This document shows positions 6,303 through 12,524 of a DNA stretch of 15,598 nucleotides, piece by piece. The notes beneath the pieces were generated by a model. The model ran no database searches, had not been told where the DNA came from, and saw nothing but the letters and a program-made list of their open reading frames with translations. Source of the stretch: Collinsella sp. (GTDB lineage Bacteria; Actinomycetota; Coriobacteriia; Coriobacteriales; Coriobacteriaceae); NCBI GenBank assembly GCA_018378775.1, contig JAGZWV010000042.1, positions 1 to 15,598 of the forward strand. The letters run 5' to 3'. Both the position numbers and the translations under genes were made by a program. The stretch's first letter is position 1. Each line of letters opens with the position of its first letter.

Positions 6303-8333
6303 CTACAGCTCGTTGGCTGCGTGATATGCCGTGCGAATGGCGCTCGCAATGTCGGCGGTGCGCTCGCCCGAGCAGTCGCCCGCGCAGGTCACGGGCACCG
6401 TCACGCCATCCAGGTCAAACGCGTTGGCCTTGGAGCCCACGGCCATCACCACGTAATCGCAGGCGATCTTCACCGGCTCCTCGGCGCCGTCCTCGGTAGT
6501 GCGAATGGCCTCCACGCCCTCGTCGGTAATGGCGGTCAGACGGGTCTTCACGTGCTGCTCCACGTTGTGCTCGGCAAAGTCGCTCATGATCAGCGGCAGA
6601 ATGGTCTCGGACTCGCCCGCGGCAATCTTGTCGAGCATCTCCACGATCGCCACCTCGCAGCCATGCTGCAGCAGGTACTCGGCAGTCTCGGTGCCCACCA
6701 GGCCACCGCCAATGACGGCGACGCGCCCGCTGAGCTCCACCTTGCCGGCCAGCACGTCCCAGCTCGAGACGACCTTCTCCGAGTCGGCGCCCGGAACGGG
6801 GATGACCACGTCGTGTGCGCCCACAGCCACAATCGCAGCGTCGGCGGCGTTGAGGTCCGCGGGGCTAGCGACGTGGCTGAGCTCAACCTTCACGCCCAGG
6901 CCAGGCAGAATCTTCTCGTAGTACTCGACCGAGCGCATGATCTCGTCCTTGCGCGGAGGCGCGGCCGCCAGCACAATCTGACCGCCCAAGTGATCGCTCG
7001 CCTCGTAGACGGTCACGTCGTAGCCGCGCTTGGCCGCCACGCGCGCGGCCTCCAGGCCGGCGATGCCGCCGCCCACCACGGCGATCTTCTTGTCGCCCTC
7101 GCCCGGCTTGATGGCGATGGTCGCCTCGTCGCCGTTCTCGGCATTGAGCACGCACGAAATGTACTTGCGGTTTTGAATCGCATCGACGCAACCCTTGTTG
7201 CAGTTGAGGCACTCGCGGATGGGCTCACCCGTGGCGGCCTTCAGTGCAATGTCGGGGTCGCACATGAGCGAGCGGCCGTAGGCGATGATGTCGGCGGCGC
7301 CGCCTTCCAGAATCTTCTCGCCGGCCTCGACCGAGACAACACGGCCGACGGTTGCCACCGGCACGGAGACCAGGGCCTTGACGCGCTCGGCCACCGGCAG
7401 CGTCCAGTTGTAGGGCATGGCGCCCATGGGCGGAATGGTATCGCCCATGTTGCCAGTGTGGTTGGCCTGTGCAACCTGGATCATGTCGATGCCCGCACCC
7501 TCGAGCAGCTTGGCGAACTCGCAGGCCTCGTCGGGCTGCAGGCCGCCCTTGCCGCGCGGCGTACCGTCGGGGTTCTCCATGATCACGGGGAGCTTGTACT
7601 CCACCATCAGCTGCGGCGCGGCTTCCTTAATGGCAGCGACGACCTCCAGCGCATAGCGAACGCGGTTCTCGAACGAACCACCGTACTCGTCGGTGCGCTG
7701 GTTGAGGATGGCCGAGCACAGCGAACCCACCAGGCGGTCGCCGTGGACCTCGATGGCGTCGATGCCAGCCTGCTGCGCACGAGCGGCCGAGGCAGCGATG
7801 GCCTCCTTGATCTGGGTGAGCTGCTCTACGCTCGCCTCGTTCACAAAGTGCTGCATGTCGTGATGCAGCTTGGCGTAGGCCTGGTTGCGGATCTCGTTGG
7901 ACTCGGCCATCTTGGCGGCAAAGGTCTCCTCGTCGCCGGCGGCCTTGGCCTCCTGCGCGGCCTTGGCGGCAGCCATGGATCCCATGACCATGCGGCCGAC
8001 ACCGGGCACGTCGTACTCGGGGTGGAACAGCTGCAGCGCGACCTTGGCGCCGTGCTTGTGGACGGCGTCGGCCAGGGCCTTAAACGTGGGGATCTGGGCG
8101 TCGGTCGCCAGCTTGGGCGTGGGGCTTGCGGTCATGACGGGAGCAACGTCGCCGATGACGATGTAGCTCACGCCGCCACGGGCCAGGCGCTCGTAAAAAG
8201 CCAGGCTGCGCTCGCCAATGGAGCCGTCGCGCTCCTCGTAGCCGGTGGTCAGCGGCGGGAACATAATGCGATTTTTGAGCTCAAGGGGGCCAACCGTAAT
8301 GGGCTGGAGCAGCTTGGATGCAGGTGCGGTCAT
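6303..8333 (-). CDS. Old-Yellow-Enzyme / FAD / [4Fe-4S] reductase (2,4-dienoyl-CoA reductase, BaiH-like)
   Basis: 676-residue NAD(P)H-dependent flavin reductase with the architecture of E. coli FadH and clostridial BaiH: FMN-binding TIM barrel (about 8-370), a [4Fe-4S] motif Cys375-x2-Cys378-x3-Cys382-x11-Cys394, an FAD fold beginning GGGIAGLEAARVAAKRG (421-437) and a pyridine-nucleotide fold with GGGLVGTETAEYLL (542-555). Electrons would pass NAD(P)H, FAD, Fe-S, FMN to an activated C=C bond. Two oddities: the position of the catalytic Tyr of dienoyl-CoA reductases (HGY before NxRxDxYGG) appears to be Arg200, and residues about 118-168 are an Ala/Lys/Glu-rich insertion next to the active-site side of the barrel. 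The substrate is therefore open: enoate, steroid or flavonoid-type compounds are as likely as a fatty acyl-CoA. Start ATG 8333 has GAGAGGA 7 bases upstream. Single-gene unit with its own terminator. Confidence 0.9.
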   Translation of the reverse strand: MTAPASKLLQPITVGPLELKNRIMFPPLTTGYEERDGSIGERSLAFYERLARGGVSYIVIGDVAPVMTASPTPKLATDAQIPTFKALADAVHKHGAKVALQLFHPEYDVPGVGRMVMGSMAAAKAAQEAKAAGDEETFAAKMAESNEIRNQAYAKLHHDMQHFVNEASVEQLTQIKEAIAASAARAQQAGIDAIEVHGDRLVGSLCSAILNQRTDEYGGSFENRVRYALEVVAAIKEAAPQLMVEYKLPVIMENPDGTPRGKGGLQPDEACEFAKLLEGAGIDMIQVAQANHTGNMGDTIPPMGAMPYNWTLPVAERVKALVSVPVATVGRVVSVEAGEKILEGGAADIIAYGRSLMCDPDIALKAATGEPIRECLNCNKGCVDAIQNRKYISCVLNAENGDEATIAIKPGEGDKKIAVVGGGIAGLEAARVAAKRGYDVTVYEASDHLGGQIVLAAAPPRKDEIMRSVEYYEKILPGLGVKVELSHVASPADLNAADAAIVAVGAHDVVIPVPGADSEKVVSSWDVLAGKVELSGRVAVIGGGLVGTETAEYLLQHGCEVAIVEMLDKIAAGESETILPLIMSDFAEHNVEQHVKTRLTAITDEGVEAIRTTEDGAEEPVKIACDYVVMAVGSKANAFDLDGVTVPVTCAGDCSGERTADIASAIRTAYHAANEL

Positions 8334-8385
8334 AGATATTCCTCTCTTGTAGGCGCGGCGGCGATGATGCCGCGTAGTTGTCTAG

Positions 8386-8415
8386 AGGATATGGCATGGG
8401 GATACAACAGCGCAA
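8386..8415 (-). promoter_or_regulatory. Possible promoter of the flavin reductase
   Basis: Minus-strand TTGCGC (8410-8415) and TATCCT (8386-8391) with an 18-base spacer, about 55 bp upstream of the start codon. The -10 matches 4/6 and the -35 3/6; weak. Confidence 0.3.
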
Positions 8416-8475
8416 CGGAAATCGGCGGACAGCAGGTAGCGGCAGGTGGATGGGGATGGGCGGGGCGGCCCGTCG

Positions 8476-8701
8476 GTTTATCTCAATCTGTAACAGCTAG
8501 GCCCACTTTTGACCCCTACCTGTTGCAGATCGAGACAAACCAAACCCGCCTGCTAGATAATCTCAATCTATAACAACAACTCGGCAAAATCCGTCCCTCG
8601 TGTTACAGATTTAGACAAACACGACCCAACCCACCGGTATATCTCGATCTGTAACACCTAGCCGCCCAAATCGGGTCTAGATGTTACAGATCGAGATTTT
8701 G
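8476..8701. repeat. Array of six alternating 15-bp elements at 40-bp pitch (three tandem hairpin units)
   Basis: Six copies of TCTC(A/G)ATCTGTAACA occur in alternating orientation at 8481, 8521, 8561, 8601, 8642 and 8682, so start-to-start distances are 40, 40, 40, 41 and 40 bp and the spacers 25, 25, 25, 26 and 25. Pairs 1-2 and 3-4 match at 13 of 15 positions as inverted repeats; pair 5-6 is perfect. Arms are often flanked by GTTT(A/G) or CAAAC, lengthening the stem to about 20 bp. The whole can be read as three diverged 80-bp tandem units, each a stem with a 25-base loop. Odd-numbered spacers resemble one another loosely (CTAG-type ends), and both even ones start CAAAC. It lies between the tRNA terminator and the reductase promoter. 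Architecture recalls REP/BIME clusters or a multi-operator array; function unknown. Confidence 0.9.
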
Positions 8702-8719
8702 TTTGAGAGGCCGAGAATT

Positions 8720-8737
8720 GGACCGAAAACACGGTCC
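8720..8737. repeat. Small GGACCG/CGGTCC hairpin
   Basis: GGACCG-AAAACA-CGGTCC is a perfect 6-bp inverted repeat with a 6-base loop, just past the tRNA terminator in the direction of tRNA transcription. It could be a back-up structure for 3' end formation; no T-run follows. Confidence 0.45.
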
Positions 8738-8743
8738 CGAAAT

Positions 8744-8776
8744 AACAAAAAAGCTCGCCGGCTAGGCCGACGAGCT
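8744..8776 (-). terminator. Rho-independent terminator of the tRNA-fMet gene
   Basis: On the minus strand a continuous 11-bp stem (one T-G pair) with a 3-base loop spans 8752-8776 and is followed by a run of six or more T. It starts 10 bases past the encoded CCA of the tRNA. Confidence 0.9.
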
Positions 8777-8785
8777 GCAAGTTCT

Positions 8786-8862
8786 TGGTCGCGGGGGCAG
8801 GATTTGAACCTACGACCTCCGGGTTATGAGCCCGGCGAGCTACCAGACTGCTCCACCCCGCA
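8786..8862 (-). tRNA. Initiator tRNA-Met (CAU), 77 nt with encoded CCA
   Basis: Cloverleaf with anticodon CAT in CTCATAA, T-arm GGTTCAAATCC and encoded 3' CCA. The anticodon stem ends in the three G-C pairs (GGG-CTCATAA-CCC) that mark initiator tRNA, and the body GCGGGGTGGAGCAGTCTGG is very close to bacterial tRNA-fMet rather than elongator tRNA-Met. The first pair is T1-G72 rather than the usual C1-A72 mismatch of bacterial initiators. It is a single-gene transcription unit with its own promoter and terminator. Confidence 0.95.
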
Positions 8863-8893
8863 ATGTCTGGGCGCCTCATGTGCGCAAGAAAGA

Positions 8894-8922
8894 ATATTAC
8901 GCGGGAGTTCGGTAAACGGCAA
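8894..8922 (-). promoter_or_regulatory. Promoter of the tRNA-fMet gene
   Basis: Minus-strand TTGCCG (8917-8922), a 17-base spacer and TAATAT (8894-8899), each matching consensus at 4 of 6 positions. Transcription would start about 25 bases before the mature tRNA. Confidence 0.55.
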
Positions 8923-8998
8923 GGAAAATCTCGTAGAGCATAATTCCTTCATATTTAAAACCCCTCAGCCCCTATCACCGTAAACGAATCGCGGCCGA

Positions 8999-9023
8999 GC
9001 GCCGTCGACGGCGCGTATACAAT
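8999..9023 (+). promoter_or_regulatory. coaX promoter region: 16-bp palindrome abutting a TATACAAT box
   Basis: GCGCCGTCGACGGCGC (8999-9014) is a perfect 16-bp palindrome, followed one base later by TATACAAT (9016-9023), a good extended -10 about 37 bp before the coaX start. No -35 hexamer is visible; the palindrome covers the spacer, and what would be the -35 side is GC-rich. That arrangement suits a repressor or an activator-dependent promoter, which is inference. Confidence 0.5.
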
Positions 9024-9049
9024 GGTGCGCGTCCTTTTATGCCAACACT

Positions 9050-9054
9050 GGGAG
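9050..9054 (+). promoter_or_regulatory. Ribosome binding site fixing the coaX start
   Basis: GGGAG lies 5 bases upstream of ATG 9060. An in-frame ATG at 9039 has no such site, so the shorter 257-residue product is preferred. Confidence 0.7.
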
Positions 9055-9059
9055 TAGAC

Positions 9060-9833
9060 ATGCTGCTCGCTATCGATATGGGAAACACGCAGACGGCCAT
9101 GGGCCTGTTTGACGGAGACGAGCTGGTGCAGTCGTGGCGCATGCCCACCGACCGCTCTTATACCGCCGACGAGATCCATGTGCGCCTGATGGGTTTCTTT
9201 AAGATGTACGGCCTTTCGCTCGACGCGGTCGACGCGATCGCCTTTGCGGGCGTGGTGCCGCAGCTCTCGCGCGAATGGCACGCCGTGGCCGACCGCATTG
9301 CCGCAGGCGCCATCGTCATTGGGCCGCAGACGGCCGCGGTGACCAAGCTGCGCGCGGCGCGTCCCCAAGCCGTAGGCGCCGATCGCGTCGCCAACGCCGT
9401 TGCAGCCGAAACTTTCTACGGCGCGCCGGCAATCGTGGTGGACTTTGGCACCGCGACCAATATCGACGTCATCGATGAGGACGGTTATTACATTGGCGGA
9501 GCGATCGCGCCGGGCATCCGCATCTCCATGGACGCGCTTGCCGCCCGTGCCGCCAAGCTCGCCAGCGTGCCGCTCGAGGCGCCCGAGCATGCCATCGGCC
9601 GCGATACCGAGGAGTGCATCAAGGTGGGCGCCGTAACGGGCGCCGCCGCCATGGCTGAGGGCCTGGTCGCGCGCATGAAGCGCGAGCTGGGCCGCGAGGA
9701 TGCCACCGTTATCGCCACGGGCGGTCTCGCCAGCATCGTCGCCGATTCGACCGATGCCTTCGACGTGGTCGACGGACAGCTCACCATCAAGGGTATCTGC
9801 GAAATCTACCGCCGCATGCAAGAGCTGGGATAG
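9060..9833 (+). CDS. coaX: Type III pantothenate kinase
   Basis: Cytosolic enzyme that phosphorylates pantothenate with ATP, the first step of coenzyme A synthesis. At 257 residues it has normal length for the CoaX family. Visible motifs: N-terminal phosphate loop MLLAIDMGNTQT (Asp6), VGADRVAN (106-112, the family signature, with the catalytic-site Asp108), VVDFGTATNIDVI (126-138, Asp128) and YIGGAIAPGI (144-153). It is of the ASKHA fold and unlike the CoaA/type I kinases is not feedback-inhibited by CoA (family knowledge). The gene is monocistronic on the plus strand, diverging from tRNA-fMet and convergent with the birA-like gene. In many bacteria coaX sits beside birA or other cofactor genes, so the nearby birA-like gene is fitting company. 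Confidence 0.93.
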   Translation: MLLAIDMGNTQTAMGLFDGDELVQSWRMPTDRSYTADEIHVRLMGFFKMYGLSLDAVDAIAFAGVVPQLSREWHAVADRIAAGAIVIGPQTAAVTKLRAARPQAVGADRVANAVAAETFYGAPAIVVDFGTATNIDVIDEDGYYIGGAIAPGIRISMDALAARAAKLASVPLEAPEHAIGRDTEECIKVGAVTGAAAMAEGLVARMKRELGREDATVIATGGLASIVADSTDAFDVVDGQLTIKGICEIYRRMQELG

Positions 9834-9890
9834 AGCAGGAGCTTAAGTCAAGCACGCCCGATGCCACAGTCCCCGCAAATGCTCGCCAAG

Positions 9891-9933
9891 CCTATTCCTC
9901 AAAATCGAAAAATTTTCAGTTTTGAGGAATAGG
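9891..9933. repeat. Perfect 14-bp inverted repeat between coaX and the birA-like gene
   Basis: CCTATTCCTCAAAA (9891-9904) and TTTTGAGGAATAGG (9920-9933) form a perfect stem around a 15-base AT-rich loop that itself contains GAAAAATTTTC. No T-run follows on either strand, so it is not a standard terminator, though it could end both convergent transcripts. Its right arm shares G(A/T)GGAATAG(G/T)TCC with the hairpin at 14339-14399. Confidence 0.85.
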
Positions 9934-9960
9934 TCCGAGGTGCTACCCCGCAGTCACGCA

Positions 9961-9992
9961 AAGCCCTCCCCGGCACAGGCCGAAGAGGGCTT
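9961..9992 (-). terminator. Terminator-like hairpin after the birA-like gene
   Basis: AAGCCCTC (9961-9968) pairs with GAGGGCTT (9985-9992), with an inner GGC/GCC pair and a 4-base loop. It lies 37 bases past the stop of the birA-like gene on the minus strand, but only about three T follow, so efficiency is doubtful. It could act from either side. Confidence 0.5.
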
Positions 9993-10029
9993 CGTTGTCA
10001 TCGTTATCTTTGAGCGCGGGCGCCTCGCG

Positions 10030-10731
10030 TTACAGTCCGCGAATGCGCACGGCCTCGGGCGGAAACTCCTGCTCGCCGGCATCGGTCTTAATGGTCGCGC
10101 GACCCCAGATGTCCAGGCCCGCAAACACACCGACCGCAAGCGGCAAGCCGTTGGGCGACACCGCCGCAACTTGGCGGCCCAGCAGCGGCACCATGTCGAA
10201 GTACTCGCCCAACACGGGGGCCAGCGGACCGGCAGCGCCCTGCGGCGTGTTGGCAACAACCGCCCAGGTGTCCACACGGGTCAGCACGGCGGCGGCCAAC
10301 TCCTCGACCAGCGCTTCGTCAGCCACGTCCACACCAAGCTCGCTCAGCGCCGAACGCTCAATATCCACCGTCACGGCACCGAACATGCCTGCGGCACCGG
10401 CGCCACCGTTGACGGAGACGCGTGCAAACGACGTCTCAAACGCAGGCGCACCGCACACGATATCGCTCGGCCACTGGATACCCACCTTACCGGCAAGGCC
10501 CAACCCCGGCGTCGAAGCCGTGCCCACGAGCGCGCCCATCATGCCCATCGCGGCCACAAACGGCAGGCCGTGGAAGGCATGCATGTTCACATCCGGGCGC
10601 ACGACCAGCGAAAACGTCAACGACGCCTCGCCCGCGCTCCAAGCGCACCAGCCCGCGGACGCACCCTCGCGGCCCGCGTCACGCGCGGCGTCAAGCTCGG
10701 TACCGGCGGCAACAGCATTCATCTCGATCAT
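10030..10731 (-). CDS. Divergent biotin-protein-ligase-like protein
   Basis: 233-residue protein resembling the catalytic and C-terminal domains of BirA/LplA-type biotin ligases. Family marks: SLTFSLVVRPD (37-47) matching the central strand, VGIQWPSDIV (83-92) at the place of VKWPNDL, and a C-terminal SH3-like domain GRQVAAVSPNGLPLAVGVF...GRATIKT...AVRIRG (186-232). Departures: no N-terminal DNA-binding domain, no STN motif, no GRGRxGR biotinyl-AMP loop (the region reads REGASAGWCAWSAGEAS), Gln86 where the biotin-contacting Lys is expected, and no KLAGIL lysine (FETSFARVSV instead). Activity as a ligase is therefore doubtful; binding, regulation or another acyl substrate are options. The ATG follows the folP-folK stop directly with no gap, so translation is probably coupled; Met4 (10722) is an alternative start. 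Confidence 0.7.
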   Translation of the reverse strand: MIEMNAVAAGTELDAARDAGREGASAGWCAWSAGEASLTFSLVVRPDVNMHAFHGLPFVAAMGMMGALVGTASTPGLGLAGKVGIQWPSDIVCGAPAFETSFARVSVNGGAGAAGMFGAVTVDIERSALSELGVDVADEALVEELAAAVLTRVDTWAVVANTPQGAAGPLAPVLGEYFDMVPLLGRQVAAVSPNGLPLAVGVFAGLDIWGRATIKTDAGEQEFPPEAVRIRGL

Positions 10732-12474
10732 CTACATACGCCCCAATTCGCCCACGATATGGCCCACGCGGTCCTCGGGCTCCTTGACCTCGACGCCGTT
10801 GTAGCGGAAGAACCGCGCCGGGTCGTGCATCAAGTCCTCAAGCGGCACCAGCACAAAATCGCGCTCGCCGATCAGTGGATGCGGCAGGCGCAGCTTTTTG
10901 CCGCCGTGGGTCTCGCCGTCCATCCACAGCAGGTCCAGGTCGATGGTGCGCGGACCGTTGGCCTTGGCCTTTTTGGAGCGGTCGCGCCCCAGCTCGGCCT
11001 CGATCTTCATGAGCTCGTCGAGCAGCACCAACGGCGCCAGCTCGGTCTTGATCTCGATGACGGCGTTGGCAAACGCGTCCTGGCGCGTCTCGTAGGCAGG
11101 CTCGCTCTCGTAGATCTTGGAGGAGTTGGACACGCAGGTGAGTGGAATCTCGGCGATCATCTCGCGTGCGGCGCGGATGTTGTCGCAGCGATGCCCCAGG
11201 TTGGAGCCCACGGCCACAAACGCGCGGCGCGGCTGTGGCTTGGCAACCGCCCAGTAGCCGTTCAGGAACTGCGCAAAACCCGCGGCGTCGTGCACGCGCA
11301 CGATGTTGGCACCGGCCTGGATGGCGCCCAGGCACACGCCAAACGTAGCGGCATCGCGCTCGGCGGCCTCGGTCACGCCCGAGACGGCGCCCACAAAGCG
11401 CTTGCGCGACACGGCGCACATGAGCGGATAGCCCAGTGACGCCATCTTGGCAGTCTCGCGCTGGATGACGATGTCTTCGTTAGCCGACTTACCAAAGCCC
11501 GGGCCAGGATCGATGCAGATGCGGTCGCGCGACACGCCGGCATGGATGAGCGTGCGGGCCTGGTCGGACAGAAAGCCCATAACGCGGCGCATGATGGGCG
11601 CCGAATCGGGCAGGGTGAAGCGGCGGAGCTGCGAGGTGGGCACGTAGGCTTCCTCGCGGCGGGCGCTGCGGCGCATCATGGCGGCCAGGCGGTCATTGGA
11701 CTCCGATGCGGCCTCGGTGGCTGCGGGCGCGGCCTCGGGCGCGGGCGCGACGGTCTCGGCGGCAGTAGCCTGCTCGGCGGCCGGCGTCTCCTGCTCGCTT
11801 GAAGGCTCGGACGTGGGCTCCGGTTCGCCAAACGGCAACGAGGGCTGCACCACGCCGCCCGGAAGCTTGGCCTCCGGCTTAGGCTCGCCTAGCAACTTGC
11901 CGCGACGGCGGCGAGCCGGCTTCTCGGCCTCACGCGCGGCCTCGGCAGCCGCCTCGCGCGCCTTCTCGGCAACAAACGCCGCTGCCGAGGTATCGAGCTG
12001 CACCGTTGCGTGCGTGCGTGCGGGCGCGGCGACCTCGCCGGCATGCATCACGATGACGCCGCAAGTGCTCGTCTTAACAAACTCGACCATCTTGGGATCG
12101 GTGAAGCCGGTCACGTCGTTGACGATCGAGGCGCCGCAGCGCACGGCCGCCTTGGCAACCGCCACATGACGCGTGTCGATCGAGACGATGGCGCCCTCCT
12201 TGGCCAGCGCGCGCACCACGGGCAGCACGCGGCGAGCTTCCTCGTCGGGGTTGACCGGGGTAAAACCAGGGCGCGTGGACTCACCGCCCACGTCGATGAT
12301 GTCGGCGCCGGCATCGAGCATCGCCAGGCCGTACTCGATAGCGGCATCGGGGTCGAAGTGCTCCCCGCCGTCGCTAAACGAATCGGGCGTCACGTTGAGG
12401 ACGCCCATGATGCGCGGACGGTCAAAGCTGAGCTCGTACTTTCCGCACCGCCATGTCTTGCTGTCGTTCGCCAT
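10732..12474 (-). CDS. folP-folK: Fused dihydropteroate synthase - HPPK (FolP-FolK)
   Basis: 580-residue bifunctional folate enzyme. HPPK (C-terminal, about 416-552) pyrophosphorylates 6-hydroxymethyl-dihydropterin; DHPS (N-terminal) joins the product with p-aminobenzoate. DHPS motifs: RIMGVLNVTPDSFSDGG (21-37), DVGGESTRPG (61-70), SIDTRHVAVA (98-107), IVNDVTG (117-123), IDPGPGFGKS (321-330), SRKRF (356-360) and RVHD (393-396). HPPK motifs: AFVAVGSNLGHR (418-429), YESEPAYE (455-462) and GPRTIDLDLLW (507-517). The DHPS barrel is interrupted after VIVMHAGE (140-147) by about 140 residues, of which 165-290 are Ala/Pro/Glu-rich and look disordered; the barrel resumes near PIMRRVMGFL. ATG 12474 is chosen because AGGAGG lies 6 bases before it; MFMAND at 12480 would have no gap. 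The next gene starts directly at its stop. Confidence 0.93.
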   Translation of the reverse strand: MANDSKTWRCGKYELSFDRPRIMGVLNVTPDSFSDGGEHFDPDAAIEYGLAMLDAGADIIDVGGESTRPGFTPVNPDEEARRVLPVVRALAKEGAIVSIDTRHVAVAKAAVRCGASIVNDVTGFTDPKMVEFVKTSTCGVIVMHAGEVAAPARTHATVQLDTSAAAFVAEKAREAAAEAAREAEKPARRRRGKLLGEPKPEAKLPGGVVQPSLPFGEPEPTSEPSSEQETPAAEQATAAETVAPAPEAAPAATEAASESNDRLAAMMRRSARREEAYVPTSQLRRFTLPDSAPIMRRVMGFLSDQARTLIHAGVSRDRICIDPGPGFGKSANEDIVIQRETAKMASLGYPLMCAVSRKRFVGAVSGVTEAAERDAATFGVCLGAIQAGANIVRVHDAAGFAQFLNGYWAVAKPQPRRAFVAVGSNLGHRCDNIRAAREMIAEIPLTCVSNSSKIYESEPAYETRQDAFANAVIEIKTELAPLVLLDELMKIEAELGRDRSKKAKANGPRTIDLDLLWMDGETHGGKKLRLPHPLIGERDFVLVPLEDLMHDPARFFRYNGVEVKEPEDRVGHIVGELGRM

Positions 12475-12480
12475 GAACAT

Positions 12481-12486
12481 CCTCCT
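12481..12486 (-). promoter_or_regulatory. Ribosome binding site fixing the folP-folK start
   Basis: AGGAGG, read on the minus strand, sits 6 bases from ATG 12474. It excludes the ATG at 12480, which would abut it, and all longer frames. Confidence 0.85.
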
Positions 12487-12496
12487 AAAATACCCA

Positions 12497-12524
12497 CGCC
12501 GCCGAGCTTGGGGAGCTGGCGGCG
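12497..12524 (-). promoter_or_regulatory. GC-rich hairpin in the sirtuin to folP-folK spacer
   Basis: CGCCGCC (12497-12503) pairs with GGCGGCG (12518-12524), with an inner AGCT/AGCT helix and a 5-base loop. On the minus strand it is followed by GTGGGTATTTTAGGAGG: a short T-run running into the folP-folK ribosome site. It could end the sirtuin transcript or act as an attenuator in the folP-folK leader. A -10-like TACAAT (12550-12555, minus) lies just upstream, so a leader starting there would include the hairpin. Confidence 0.45.

Noticed and set aside
6321..8573. 750-codon plus-strand open frame opposite the flavin reductase
   Set aside because: Antisense shadow; the minus strand encodes all motifs of a known enzyme family.
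8476..8701. CRISPR array
   Set aside because: The repeats alternate in orientation, are only 15 bp, the spacers resemble one another loosely, and no cas gene is near.
8476..8701. Integron attC sites
   Set aside because: The ends do not fit the RYYYAAC...GTTRRRY core, and there is no integrase or cassette gene.
8786..8862. Prophage or island attachment at the tRNA 3' end
   Set aside because: No integrase and no direct repeat of the tRNA 3' end was found in the window.
8681..8983. Plus-strand open frame across the tRNA
   Set aside because: The peptide segment LNLRPPGYEPGELPDCSTP is the well-known false translation of a tRNA antisense strand.
9891..9933. Canonical intrinsic terminator of coaX
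   Set aside because: Strong stem but no T-run on either strand; kept as a repeat instead.
9922..11439. 505-codon plus-strand open frame opposite birA-like and folP-folK
   Set aside because: Low-complexity His/Arg-rich translation crossing two real genes and their junction.
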